Shown: positions 8,601 to 16,931, counted from the stretch's first letter. The stretch: DNA of 64,000 nucleotides from Streptomyces sp. 35G-GA-8 (GCF_023534745.1 NZ_JAMHJQ010000004.1:186001-250000), one strand, 5' to 3'. Notes: a model not told the origin generated them from the sequence alone. Made by a program: numbers and translations.

Positions 8601-9553
8601 AAGCCCTCACCGATCCAGGAGCCCTGGTTGTTGGTGGCCGCGGTGCGGCCGTCCGCCGACTGGGAGGAGTAGCCGAGGCCCACGGTGGGGGCCAGGCCGC
8701 CCGGGGTCGGCACGGTGCGCAGCGGGTAGTTCCAGTTGAACCCGCCGGAGGAGGTGGCGACGCTCCAGCCGGCCGACGGGGACAGGGCGGTCGCCTTGTA
8801 CGTGCCCTGCGCGCTCGCCGGTCCCGCGGCCACGGCCACGAGCGAGGTCGTGGTGCCCGCCATGGTCGAGACGCCCCCGGCGGGGTCCGGGGCGGCGGTG
8901 ACGTCGGCGGAGACGGTGCCCGTCCGCACGTCATTGACCGTGGGCAGCGCCTTGGGCCGCTCGGGGCAGGCCGCGCTGCCCGGTACGGCGACGGTGGCAC
9001 AGGCCGGGAGCTGGACCAGCTGGAGGCGGGATGCGTACGAGCCGCCGAAGCCCTCGGCGAACTCGCTGTAGTCGACGGTCAGCCGGACCGTGGCGGCCCG
9101 GTCGGAGCCGTCGGCGCGCTCGACGCCGAGGAGGACACCGGCGCCGAGCTTCGCGGCATGCCGGGGGTCGAGTACGTCGACGCGCACCGTGCCGGCGGCC
9201 TTCGCGGTCGCGGCCCGGGGCCTGCCGACCGTGACCGGCAGACCGCCTGCCTCGCCGGTGGCCCCGAGCTTCATCTCTGAGCCGCCCTGTTCGGGCCATA
9301 CCGCCTGGTCGAGCCCCTTGACCGCGGCCTCGCGCGCCGGGTCGGAGGGGCGGGGCTTCGCAGATGCGGGGGATCCCTCGGCGGGATCGCCGTCGTCCTG
9401 GACGGCGGGGCGGCTGGTGCGGCCCCGGGGATCATCATCGAGCGCCAGTGCCTGGACCGAGGACGCGGACAGTGCGAGCGTGAGCCCGAGCACGGTCGCG
9501 ACGACGGTCGGTCCGGGCATGCGGCGGCTCAGTGAGCGGCCACGGAAATACAT
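2615..9553 (-). CDS. Secreted RHS-repeat polymorphic toxin with Hint domain and variable C-terminal tip
   Basis: 2312 residues. An N-terminal Sec-type signal (basic start, hydrophobic stretch about residues 14-35) is followed by an extracellular beta-rich part, many YD repeats from about residue 1000 (YDALGRLTS, YDQLGRKKL, YDELDRPVV) and the RHS core ending DPSG near 1850. A Hint (intein-like protease) domain runs from Cys2037 through TTHPFW to HNC at 2180-2182 and would release the tip. The tip, 2183-2312, holds His2196 (AGHATV) and Cys2278 (ENSCVTYC) in the order used by permuted papain-like enzymes; this is only a guess at activity. ATG 9553 has AGGGAG upstream. The tip is followed at once by the immunity gene. 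Confidence 0.9.
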   Translation of the reverse strand: MYFRGRSLSRRMPGPTVVATVLGLTLALSASSVQALALDDDPRGRTSRPAVQDDGDPAEGSPASAKPRPSDPAREAAVKGLDQAVWPEQGGSEMKLGATGEAGGLPVTVGRPRAATAKAAGTVRVDVLDPRHAAKLGAGVLLGVERADGSDRAATVRLTVDYSEFAEGFGGSYASRLQLVQLPACATVAVPGSAACPERPKALPTVNDVRTGTVSADVTAAPDPAGGVSTMAGTTTSLVAVAAGPASAQGTYKATALSPSAGWSVATSSGGFNWNYPLRTVPTPGGLAPTVGLGYSSQSADGRTAATNNQGSWIGEGFSYDPGYIERRYKPCADDGHDNSAEQCWAFDNATIMLNGTSAELVKDDTTGEWHMSADDGTKVAKLTGAANGDEGGADDKGEHWKVTTPDGTEYYYGMNRLPGWASGNEETNSVWTAPVFGDDSTEPCYDATFTSAHCRQAWRWSLDYVKDTHGNVMSYFYDRETNHYALNGKTDVEGTAYHRGGYLKRIDYGQQDGKAYAAKAPARVVFNTVERCLPTADFDCAESKRTKANAAHWPDVPVDLECTSGAKCTSPVPTFYTTKRLASVVTQMRKDATAYQDVDAWTFTHLFTDNGDDSRTLWLSKIENEGRAGTAVTLPSVDLLGEQLANRVDALGDNIAPFHRFRLSTVVSETGAQLDVTYAPTDCVKSALPRPGESTKRCYPVKWAPPGYTEPITDWFHKYVVSAIIETDRTGGSDSMVTRYDYQDDAGWRKAKPDGISDDKYLTWGGWQGYGKVSVTSGTSDKQTTRVDYTFLKGMDGDKDAAGNTRSVVVKDSTGASYTDEEEFTGQQLEAATYDGDKLVGKTISTPWKHYTATQTRSWGTTRAAIVRTQTGRGLSLKSDGTWSETKSTTTYDTANGTGRVLAVDDQGDVSTTKDDTCTRTTYADNAAKNILSLPERTEVVSVKCATTPDRRTQVLADERVSYDGGTFGATPTKGAATRTERLTAHNGTTGTYQVTGATTYDTYGRPLTQQDAKQYGTADQTKTGYTETNGLLTRTTVTNALGHVTSTDYAPAWGMSTGQTDPNGRRTDLAYDALGRLTSVWLADRASTQTPTIKYSYTVRKDKVTSIKTEKIENDGSYGAEYQLYDSMLRPRQIQTEGPDGTHMAADTWYDGTGNVRKTNATYNAAGAASDELLPVRNGEVGRQSLFEYDGLGRTTAQIFAVGGAEQWRTTTAYDGEVTRVDPPAGGVPTTTINDAQGNVSEIRHHRGASPDAGVPYDATKYTYNTAGLLETVTDAKNNVWRYEYDQLGRKKLSVDPDAGTSRTEYDELDRPVVSYDGRNKKITTSYDKLGRVASTWRGDATTGIKLTETRYDKAGWLGQAYGFLSYVSPTEYFATAVQSMDEFYRPLQTAYQVPASQGKLAGTYVYSSTYNRDGTLQSSGMPALGGLPAEAVTYTYDALQRPKTMKGSTTYVTDTVYSKNSLVKQLELSTGSGKKVWQTFDYETGTDRLTRSVVDVYGATAPAKESNYSYDQAGNVLSIADTANSASPDVQCFAYDSRQRLQDAWTPAATAATAAGTGTRGSIAPVDGTGPSACASAAGSGALGGPAPYWKSYETDAIGNRLGDVEHDTGLNAAKNITRGYEYGGAGALGDGPHQVTKVTEKTPTGDRQSAYEYDDAGASTKRTIGGDAQVLEWDDTGAVSKVTEADGSETSYLYDAAGNRVQRKDPSGTTVYLPGTELKLSADGTKTEATRYYEYAGQSVAVRTAAKLSFIAADHHGTGEVAIDSATGAIAQRRYDPFGIERGEKTGTWPGEKGYVGGTIDASTGLTHLGAREYDATIGKFISADPVIDYTQPQQINGYAYANNSPVTHADPSGMIVPECMEGLIECRGGIPVTTTDPQVSKAQSDASKASSDLAGAQQQQSAAKQRIKTAGKALVKIARDILGVDAALDCISSGDVGSCGETLLNIAGSFAGGLAGKILAKYGAPWKWAKGVKLAKRVTGLIGDLIGGVKGLWKAGEAVGKAKAGLTKAAAKLADVRKKAAAALKKRAKPECHSFLPGTKVLLADGTTKPIEKVALGDKVATTDAETGRTVVREVAGTIVTEDDKHFSDLTVKTASGAAQALVATTTHPFWVESAQAWIKAGDLEAGMTLRTPTGDPVQVTANRHFDKRQRTHDLTISGIHAYYVLAGTTPLLVHNCDGTATVTWDDDAGHATVKVQLDDGRPPLETEQVIDAPPGLDDYTGYDTSAQVVTEKAGPNTKQLTFRLPNARGAIKAQLKSLNANLGPYSRSENSCVTYCIGILREGGIDMPTGRAGSAMLARMAREMEN

Positions 9554-9598
9554 CGGACAACTCCCTGGTAGGAGAGACAGAACCGGGCAGAGGGAGGG

Positions 9599-9630
9599 GG
9601 TGTGCCGGGCCCGTCCGGGCCCGGCACACC
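9599..9630 (-). terminator. 15-bp perfect hairpin between LamG and RHS genes
   Basis: Bases 9599-9613 and 9616-9630 are perfectly complementary around two central bases. The stem starts 18 bases after the LamG stop and ends about 45 bases before the RHS start codon, in the RHS leader. It could end LamG transcription, attenuate RHS expression or stabilise a processed messenger. Confidence 0.6.
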
Positions 9631-9647
9631 TGAAAATTGACGGAGCG

Positions 9648-12600
9648 TCACATATCGGGCAGGGCCGTCAGCGCGGCCATCTGCTGCACCGCGACCGCGT
9701 CCGCGGCGCCGCTGTAGACACGCACCTCGTCGATGGCACCGGCGAAGTACTCGCTCGCTCCGCGCAGGGAACGGCCCACCTGGAGACCGCCGGTGGCGGA
9801 CCAGAGGGTGTCGTCCTTGCCGTAGGCGCCGGCGACGAGCTGGCCCTCGACATACAGCCGGATCGAGTTGGCGAAGGCGTCGTAGACGACCGCCAGGTGC
9901 TGGCCGGAGCCGCCGGTGTCGGGCAGTTCCTGGTCGTCGGTGAAGGTGACGACCTGCGGGGCGGCGGCGTCCGTCCTGGCGACGGCCAGCTCCCACTGGC
10001 CGGTGGTCGCCTGGTACCGGACCTGGACGCGGTTGGAGCCGGCCCCCGGCAGGGACAGCACGGTCTGCGACTTCTCCGGGTCCAGCGAGGTGAGCTGGGC
10101 GCGGGCGGCCAGGGTGAAGCTGGTGCCGCCGGTGACCGGGGCGGCGGCGGTGGACGCGTAGTCGCCGTCGCCGTCCAGGACCAGGTTGCCGTCGCCGACC
10201 AGGGCCGCCGTGTCGAACAGGGGGTCGGCCGGCCGGTAGATGGAGGCATTGCCGGCGAGGGTCAGTGCCTGGCCTCCGCCGGTCTCGGCGGAGGTGCCGG
10301 TGGTGGCGCTGTCGAGCTGCCAGTAGCCCTTGCGCTCCGGCTTGACGGTCATCAGCTCGGCGACCTGGGTGGCCGGCAGGACGCGGTCGAAGACGCGGAC
10401 CTCGGCGAGGTCACCCGTGAAGTGGTCGCGGTAGCCGCTCTTGGCCGTCGCGCGGCCGATCTGCAGCGGTCCGTACGACTTCCAGGTGGACCGGCGCTGG
10501 GACACGCCCTTCGAGTCCTTGTTGAGGTAGAGCCGCAGTTCGGGCCCGCCGCTCTTCTGCGCGTCGTACACGCCGGTCAGCAGCACCCACTGGTCCTTGA
10601 CCACGGTCACTCCGGTGGAGACGGCCTTCCACTCGCCGAGCGAATCCACGTCGTTGACCGGAACGGAGAACTTCCAGGTCGCCGCCGCCGCGTCGTAGCC
10701 GAGTGTGAAGCCGGGCTCGCCGGTGCCGTCCTGGCTGACGACCGCCATGTCCTTGTCCAGCGCGGTGGGCCGTACCCAGGCGCTGACGCTGAAACTCCTG
10801 GCGGTGTCGAGCACGGTCTCGCCGACATTGAGGTACGCGCCGGCGCTGCCGTCGAACCGGGCCGCCCGGTCGGCCTTTCCTCCCGGACCGTCCGCGCCGA
10901 AGGTGACGGCGCCGCCGGCCGTCGCCGAGAACTCGTCGCTCTCGTCATGGGCCTCGGTGTCGCCGGGCTGGTCGGCGAGGTTCCACTGGGCGACGACCGG
11001 TGTGCCCTCGCTCACCAGGAACTCGTAGTGCGCCTTGCTGCTGCCGTGCTCGGCCTTGTCGACGGCGACCACATCGACCCAGTGCCGTCCGGGCCGGGTC
11101 GGCATCCACGAGACGGAGGCGGAGCCGCCCGCCGAGGCCGGGGTGACGGTGGTTGTCGGAGCGGCGTCGCTGTCGAAGGCGTACCGGTACTTGACGACAT
11201 CGGTGTCCGGGATGGAGTCGTTCGGGTTGGGCGCGAAGGTGAAGGTGCCGTAGGTGCCCACGCCGTCGTGGTACACGGTGTCGGACGGGTACTGCTTGGA
11301 CAGCACGTTCGGCTTGCCGGGCCATGTCTTGTCGTAGATGAACTCGCAGCGCTGGGCGGGGTCGCCGTCCGAACTCCACGGGCCCCAGCCGTCACCGTCG
11401 TAGGCCCGCGCGCTCCAGAAGATGGTGGTGTTCTGCGGGATCGACGACTTGACGGTGTGGGCGAATCTGGTGTTGGACGTGGGGGAGAGCCAGTCCGGGG
11501 TGGTGTACGTGTACGAGCCCGGAGTGGTGCCGCCCCACTCCACCTTGAACTCGACCTTCACCTTGTCGGTCTGGCCGTTGCCGTGATCCGGGTCGCTCGC
11601 GATGGCCTGGAGCTTCGGCGGGACATCGGTGTACTCGCGGCCCGCGCCCCACGCGCACAGACCACCCGGGTCGGTGAACATGTCGGACGTCTTGATCTGC
11701 CTCGGCAGGTTGTTGTACTTGATCGACAGGTACGCGTTGCCGCAGATCCGCTTCCACTCCGCGAAGCGGGACTCGTCGGCGGCCCGCAGGCCCAGCGTCA
11801 TCGAGTTCCAGCCGCCGGCCGCGGCCGTCTTGATCTCACTGGTCAGCTCGCCCGTCGCACCGCTCTCGAAGTGCAGGTTGGCCTGGCTGGAGCAGGAGGT
11901 CGGGGAGATCGCCTTGTCGACGGTCTGGAGATAGTCGTCCCAGTCGTCCGTGGTGTTGGACCAATTGCTGGACGACGTGATCGTGTAGTTCTGGCCGCCC
12001 ACCCGGTAGAGCTGGATGGGCTCCGCCGTCGGGGAGGCGCTGTAGATGTGCTCGACCCGGGCGGAGAAGGTCGCGCCCAGGATCTGCTTCCCCTTGTAGA
12101 AGGAGAGAGGCATGGTGAACAGCACCCGGCGGGTGCCGACGCCGTTGCAGGAGACCGGGTTGTAGTCGGTGGGGCATTTGCCGACGCCCGCGCTGCCGGA
12201 GTATTTCCAGTCCTGCTCGCCGGTCATCCCGGACATGACGCCGGTCCAGGCGGTGCGCGAGGTGGTGCGCTGGATCGGGTCGATGACGACGGGGAAGACG
12301 GTGCCGGCGCCGTTGAGGAACTCCTGGTCGGGTACGAGGCTCAGCCTGTCCCCGGTCACTTCGACGTCCAGCGGGGCGAACTGCCCGCCGCCGCCGGGGC
12401 CTTCGAGAGCGGCTTCGGGGGCCGCTCGGGGGGTGTCCGCGGGATCGGCCCCCGCCGCGGCGGTCAGTGCCGCCGCCACCCCCTTCGGGCCCTGGGACCT
12501 CGCCGCGGCCTCCTCGACCGCGGACGAGTCCCACATCGCGGGCTTGCCTGCCTCGAAGACGGTGCCGCCCACCTCGGCGTCCTTCGCGACGATGGCGCCG

Positions 12601-13283
12601 GAGGCGTCCTCCGTGACCTTCAGTCCGTCGGCCGTCATTCCCAGGTCGAGCCTGGCCAGCCTCGGGTCGGCCGCCGCCTCGGGCGTCTTGACGACCAGCA
12701 GATGGCCGAAGCCGTCCGCCTCGGCCCGGACGGTCAGATCGATGCCGGGCAGCGCGTCGACGTAGGTGGCGGTGTCCCCGTCGACCCGCGGCGCGGGCAG
12801 TCCGCCGTACGGCCAGGTCAGGGCGAACTCCCGGCCCGCCCGCCGCATCGTGACGAACGGCTTGTCCGGCTGCCCGGCGGAGAAGGCCAGATCGACGGCG
12901 GCGGCCTTCGGGCGCCAGTCGCCGTCGGCGCGCTTCACCAGCGTCGGGTCGATGTCGACCCACTGGCCGCCCTGGACCGTACGGACGGGCTCGGTGTACT
13001 CGCGGGCCGTGAAGGTGCCGTCGGGCTCCGCGAAGATCTCCCTGCGCTCGGTGCGCAATCCGGCGACCTCGGTCGTCTTGCCGGTGTCCTTGGCGACGGC
13101 CATGGCCTGCTGCTCGGTCTGCATCGGCTGGTCGGCGGCGACGGGCACCTGGGCCCGCGCCGGGCCGTCGCCGTCGACCGGCAGGACCGCCAGGCTGCCC
13201 GCCACCACCGCGGTGACGGCCGCCGCGGCGGCGGCACGCAGCAGCATGCCTCGCCGTATCGGTCTGTGTCTGTCTGCGGACAC
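9648..13283 (-). CDS. Secreted double-LamG (concanavalin-fold) protein
   Basis: About 1211 residues. After a twin-arginine-poor Sec signal (hydrophobic AAAAAAVTAVVAG) comes a beta-rich region, then two LamG jelly-roll domains at roughly residues 765-980 (FSVSAWVRPTALD, LYLNKDSKG, LAEVRVFDRVL) and 1010-1200 (FTLAARAQLTS, IDEVRVYSGA). LamG domains bind carbohydrate or protein surfaces. The GTG at 13283 is preferred because GGAGAG lies 9 bases before it and it leaves a normal signal peptide; an ATG at 13307 has no RBS. It precedes the RHS gene on the same strand, an arrangement I associate with Streptomyces RHS loci, suggesting a surface partner. Confidence 0.8.
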   Translation of the reverse strand: MSADRHRPIRRGMLLRAAAAAAVTAVVAGSLAVLPVDGDGPARAQVPVAADQPMQTEQQAMAVAKDTGKTTEVAGLRTERREIFAEPDGTFTAREYTEPVRTVQGGQWVDIDPTLVKRADGDWRPKAAAVDLAFSAGQPDKPFVTMRRAGREFALTWPYGGLPAPRVDGDTATYVDALPGIDLTVRAEADGFGHLLVVKTPEAAADPRLARLDLGMTADGLKVTEDASGAIVAKDAEVGGTVFEAGKPAMWDSSAVEEAAARSQGPKGVAAALTAAAGADPADTPRAAPEAALEGPGGGGQFAPLDVEVTGDRLSLVPDQEFLNGAGTVFPVVIDPIQRTTSRTAWTGVMSGMTGEQDWKYSGSAGVGKCPTDYNPVSCNGVGTRRVLFTMPLSFYKGKQILGATFSARVEHIYSASPTAEPIQLYRVGGQNYTITSSSNWSNTTDDWDDYLQTVDKAISPTSCSSQANLHFESGATGELTSEIKTAAAGGWNSMTLGLRAADESRFAEWKRICGNAYLSIKYNNLPRQIKTSDMFTDPGGLCAWGAGREYTDVPPKLQAIASDPDHGNGQTDKVKVEFKVEWGGTTPGSYTYTTPDWLSPTSNTRFAHTVKSSIPQNTTIFWSARAYDGDGWGPWSSDGDPAQRCEFIYDKTWPGKPNVLSKQYPSDTVYHDGVGTYGTFTFAPNPNDSIPDTDVVKYRYAFDSDAAPTTTVTPASAGGSASVSWMPTRPGRHWVDVVAVDKAEHGSSKAHYEFLVSEGTPVVAQWNLADQPGDTEAHDESDEFSATAGGAVTFGADGPGGKADRAARFDGSAGAYLNVGETVLDTARSFSVSAWVRPTALDKDMAVVSQDGTGEPGFTLGYDAAAATWKFSVPVNDVDSLGEWKAVSTGVTVVKDQWVLLTGVYDAQKSGGPELRLYLNKDSKGVSQRRSTWKSYGPLQIGRATAKSGYRDHFTGDLAEVRVFDRVLPATQVAELMTVKPERKGYWQLDSATTGTSAETGGGQALTLAGNASIYRPADPLFDTAALVGDGNLVLDGDGDYASTAAAPVTGGTSFTLAARAQLTSLDPEKSQTVLSLPGAGSNRVQVRYQATTGQWELAVARTDAAAPQVVTFTDDQELPDTGGSGQHLAVVYDAFANSIRLYVEGQLVAGAYGKDDTLWSATGGLQVGRSLRGASEYFAGAIDEVRVYSGAADAVAVQQMAALTALPDM

Positions 13284-13571
13284 GCGTCCACTCTCCAGTC
13301 GGTTCATGTCTGTGTCGGAAGTCCGCTCGCCGGAACGCCGCGTCCGGAAAGCCGCGTTGATGCGCCACACGTTCGATGAGTCGTCGTCCCGCGGTCGCGG
13401 GGCAGCGGAGAGCGGCGACGGCGGTGTCGCGTTCCGGGCCACCGCCGGAGCAGGCCCGTGGGCCGCCACCGGCGCCGGGCGGCGGCTGTTCGTGCCGGGC
13501 CCGCGACGGCCGTCCTCACTCCGCCCGCGGGCACGTCGCCGCTCCCCCGCCCCCGCTCCGCGGGGACGCGA

Positions 13572-15098
13572 TCAGTGAACGGTGGCTCCGAAGGCGACAC
13601 CGGTCGCCGGGATACCGCCCTCACCGGGCTTGAACGTCTGGGTCGGCGCCCCACCGGAGGCCACGTTCCACGGGAATCCGTAGACCGCCTGCCCGTCGGC
13701 CGTGCCGTAGGGCGTGCCCACGTACAGCAGCGAGGGGGTGGCGCCCAGGGAGAGGCCGGTGAGCATGCGCGGTGCCGGTCCGGACGGGACGCCGTGCCCC
13801 GGGTCGATCCACTGGTCGGAGGCGCCGGGTGCGCCGACCAGCGGGACGATCTGGACGCCGCCCTTCTCCTGATGCTCCTCGGACGACTCCTCGCCGGGCA
13901 CGCCGATCGCGAGCCGGGTGGTCGTGCCGGTGGAGGTGGCGTTCGGGGAGGTGTTGACGGCGGCCAGCCGTCGGCCGAAGAAGTCGCCGGCCTCCGCCTC
14001 CTGGTCCACGTCCACCGTGTCCTGGTCGATCCAGGCGGTCTCGGTGTAGGTGCCGTTCGCGGCGAGCCGGAAGACCTGGACGGCGCCCGCGTCGACCGTG
14101 GTCGTCAGGTCCTCGCCCGGGACTCCGACGGCGAGCAGCGACTCGGTGGTGGAGGTGGCCCCGGCGGCCCGGTACGGAACCATGGCGAGCGCCGCGCCGA
14201 ACTGGTCGCCGACCTCCTCCGCCCCGCCGATCGCGTCCTGGTCCTGGCCGAGTCCGCCGAGCGGCTTCGGGTAGCCGGAGGTGAGCGTGTGGCTGAAGTA
14301 GCCCACGCCGCCCGCGAAGGTCGTGGTGCCGAGCGCCTCCCCGGGGGTGCCGACGGCGAAGTGGGTCGGGGTCGCGGCGAGCGAGGAGCCGAAGCGGTCG
14401 TCCTGTTCGGCGACTCCGGCGACGGCACCGCCGGTGTCGGTGTCCTGGTGGATGCTGACGACCGTCTGCGCGGTGCCGCTCACATAGAAGAAGAGGCCCG
14501 CGTCCTCGGTGGTGCCGAGCGACTCTCCGGGGTTCCCGATCAGCAGGAAGGGCGAGCCGGCCGAGGTCTTTCCGGCCGCGACGGCGTAACCGAGCCAGTC
14601 GTCGGTCTCCGTGCCACCGCCCAGTGGCGTGTCGGCGCCCTGGTAGAACTCCGTCACGGCTTTGGCGCCGCCGCCCAGTCCGGCCGGGGCGCCGTAGATC
14701 ACCTGCACCAGCCCGCAGTCGCGGACCGCGCCGAGGTCCTCGTACGGAACCCCGACCACCAGGTCGCTGCAACCGTCGAGGTTCGCGTCGTAGACGGCCA
14801 GCGCGTAGCCGTACCGGTCGCCCGTCTCGGGATCGCCGGGGATGCCGTCGGTGGCCTGCGAGAGGGCGAGGGTGCCCTTGCCGCCGCCGTAGACGATATG
14901 CACGACGCCGGCCCTCGCGACGCCGTTGACGGTCGCCTCCGGGTCGGCGATCGCCGTGTCCCTGACACCGTCGCCGTTGAAGTCCGACTCGATGCCCGAC
15001 GGGCACGCGACGGCAGCCGCGGCAGGCGTCCCGCCACCGCCGAGCCCCAGGGCGAGCAGCGCCCCCGCCAACACGGTGGCAGCGCTGCGCCACCACAT
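13572..15098 (-). CDS. Secreted FG-GAP repeat beta-propeller protein
   Basis: 508 residues with an N-terminal signal peptide (AATVLAGALLALGLG, Ala-rich cleavage region). The mature part is a series of FG-GAP/integrin-alpha-like blades with calcium-type loops (DFNGDGVRD, DANLDGCSD) and recurring IGVPGE or VGVPYED units. Such propellers are extracellular adhesion or ligand-binding modules. ATG 15098 is chosen over the ORF start at 15140 because AAGG/GGGG precedes it and the signal peptide begins there. It lies about 290 bases upstream of the LamG gene on the same strand and may belong to the same secreted locus. Confidence 0.8.
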   Translation of the reverse strand: MWWRSAATVLAGALLALGLGGGGTPAAAAVACPSGIESDFNGDGVRDTAIADPEATVNGVARAGVVHIVYGGGKGTLALSQATDGIPGDPETGDRYGYALAVYDANLDGCSDLVVGVPYEDLGAVRDCGLVQVIYGAPAGLGGGAKAVTEFYQGADTPLGGGTETDDWLGYAVAAGKTSAGSPFLLIGNPGESLGTTEDAGLFFYVSGTAQTVVSIHQDTDTGGAVAGVAEQDDRFGSSLAATPTHFAVGTPGEALGTTTFAGGVGYFSHTLTSGYPKPLGGLGQDQDAIGGAEEVGDQFGAALAMVPYRAAGATSTTESLLAVGVPGEDLTTTVDAGAVQVFRLAANGTYTETAWIDQDTVDVDQEAEAGDFFGRRLAAVNTSPNATSTGTTTRLAIGVPGEESSEEHQEKGGVQIVPLVGAPGASDQWIDPGHGVPSGPAPRMLTGLSLGATPSLLYVGTPYGTADGQAVYGFPWNVASGGAPTQTFKPGEGGIPATGVAFGATVH

Positions 15099-15374
15099 CT
15101 TCCCCACCCTTGACACGGGTCCCCCGTAAATGATGAACAACCAGAGAAATTCGGTAGATCATTTCTTCACGTGACGTGCACATGCAATAGTCATCCCGCA
15201 CCCGGATCTGTGACATGAGTCATATGGCCACACGCGGGCGTTGTGCATACCGCGACGAGGCGGCGGTCCGGCCGACCGGCCGAAGAAGCCCGTGCGGGAC
15301 CCGATCTGGTCGCCGACCCGCCCGATCCGCGGGGCGGATCCGCATGCCGATGCGCAGGGGTGCCTGCCCGGTGC

Positions 15375-15700
15375 TCACGACCGCCTCCGGGCCAGGAGGT
15401 CGAGCGCGATGTCGGTGATCATGTCTTCCTGGCCGCCCACCATGCCGCGTCGGCCGCGTCCATGAGCGGGAACAGGTCGCAGCCGTGGTCCCGGCCCATC
15501 AGGTCGGCGACCGCGATGAACGCCTCGGCCTCGATCTTCGGCTGGAGCAACCGGCCGGTCGGGATCACCCCGCCATCGGGCACCGCCATGTCGGACAGCA
15601 GTGCCCCGAAGTCCGGCTGGTCGACGCCGAGCCGGCGTTGAACGTTGACCCGTTGCGCGGCGTAGGCAGCCTTGATATCACCGTGGCCCACCTGATCGCG
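15375..15700 (-). pseudogene. Fused remnants of 2-keto-4-pentenoate hydratase and 4-hydroxy-2-oxovalerate aldolase
   Basis: The upstream part resembles the hydratase (AYAAQRVNVQRR, LGVDQPDFGALLSDM, LLQPKIEAE), but a stretch is missing between QRR and LGVDQ. It then joins, without the acetaldehyde dehydrogenase normally lying between, to aldolase-like sequence (DLFPLMDAAD). After another deletion and frame change comes the aldolase C-terminus (MVGGQEDMITDIALDLL, 15443-15375). These enzymes form the last steps of aromatic meta-cleavage. No intact catalytic domain remains. Family assignment is from memory of motifs. Confidence 0.6.
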
Positions 15701-15758
15701 TACGGGAGGACACGGCGTGCGGGTCCGGGCAGACGGAGCGGCCTGCCCGGACCCGCCT

Positions 15759-16365
15759 TCACTCGGCGAACCGAGTGCTGATGGCGTGCCGCGCAAGGGC
15801 GCTGCCGGCGGCGTCGGTGAGGGTCGTCACGGACTCACTGATCCGCTCAAGCGCGTCACGCGTAGAGAAGACGAGCTTCACCGGCCGCGAGCACACTCGT
15901 CGCTCCGAAGCCGTACCTGCCAAGGCCGGCAGGCGAGAAGGAGGCGGCATAGACCTCCCCCACGTTGCGGACCCGATTGGCCGGTGACACCGCGTAGACA
16001 CTGTGGATCGCCAGTGTCTGCGGTCCGTACTCCTCGACGACGTCAACCGCCTGCTCCAGGTCGTCGACCAGGACCACCGCCGCCCGCGCCCCGATGAGGC
16101 CGGCGCCCGTCCCGCCGGACGTCGGCAGGGACTCGATCTCGGCTTCGACGGCATCGGCCACGAACTCATGGGCAGTGACCACGACGGCCGATGCCGTCGG
16201 GCCGCACTCCAGGTGGGCTACGAGGTCCGCTGCCAGAAGCGCCGGGTCGGCGAACGTGTCGGCGACCGCCATGAGTTCACCGGGACCACCGTCGGTGGCC
16301 ATCTCCACATGGCCGCGGAGCAGTTGGGCGGCGGTCAGCAGTCCGACGTCCCCGGGCCCACCGGG
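15759..16365 (-). pseudogene. Histidinol-dehydrogenase-like fragment, frameshifted
   Basis: The fragment shows HisD-family motifs in order: GGPGELMAVAD, FADPALLAADLVAHLE, AVVLVDDLEQAVDVV, NRVRNVGEVY. The frame then stops at 15856 and continues in another frame as RDALERISESVTTL to a TGA at 15759. The N-terminal two thirds, with most active-site residues, are absent. HisD-like dehydrogenases oxidise histidinol or related alcohols; this copy cannot. It lies back to back with other broken genes. Confidence 0.6.
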
Positions 16366-16376
16366 GGAACAAACCC

Positions 16377-16791
16377 CCACCCGGTCGAACGCGCCGACGC
16401 CTGGTTCGCGCGTATGCGCCAGGCCTCCGACCGGGTCGACGACCCGTGCGAGAAGCTCCTCGCGATCTTCACGGCCATCATCGAGGAGACCGGACTGCCC
16501 ACCTTCCGCGGCTGTCCCATCCTCAACACCCATACCGAGTTCCCCGACCCGCGGCACCCCGCGAACCGTGTGGCGGTCACCCACGAGCAGCGGGTCCGCG
16601 ACTGGGTGCGCGACTTGGCGGCCGACGCCGGCGCTCCCGGCCCCGAGCAGCTCGCCGACGATCTGATCCTCGTCCTCAATGGTGTTTACGCCACCGCCAC
16701 CGTCCTCGGCCCCCAGGGCCCCGCCCGGCGCACCGGTGAGCTCGCCCGTCGCCTCATCCGGACCGCCTGCGACGGATGTGGCCGCCCCTGA
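16377..16791 (+). pseudogene. TetR-family regulator C-terminal fragment
   Basis: About 137 residues match the ligand-binding half of TetR regulators (ADAWFARM, FRGCPILNTHTEFPDP, LNGVYATATVLG). The DNA-binding helix-turn-helix half is missing: immediately upstream the sequence switches to the opposite-strand HisD-like remnant. An open frame continues upstream to 16003 but is not TetR-like there. It is most likely a deletion-truncated regulator. Confidence 0.6.
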
Positions 16792-16931
16792 ATCCGGCAC
16801 CGTGCCGCGTCGGGTGGTGGGCGGAAGGCCGACGCACAACTGCACGCGCTGCGGCCGGAGTTCAGAGAGGCCGCCGGCCTCACGGCCGAGCGCGCGAAGC
16901 CCGCGGAGGCGCCGCCGTACCGACGCGTGAC

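Noticed and set aside
2966-9280. A 2104-codon plus-strand open frame opposite the RHS gene
   Set aside because: It is a shadow of the high-GC minus-strand gene: no RBS, no recognisable domain, Gly/Arg/Val-rich composition typical of antisense frames.
9090-13379. A 1429-codon plus-strand frame opposite LamG
   Set aside because: Same reason: antisense shadow, while the minus frame has signal peptide and LamG domains.
13458-15113. Long plus-strand frame (551 codons) over the FG-GAP gene
   Set aside because: Composition is an antisense shadow and the minus frame has clear propeller repeats.
16003-16376. Upstream extension of the TetR frame to 16003
   Set aside because: The extension is the antisense of the HisD-like remnant; only the part after about 16377 is TetR-like.
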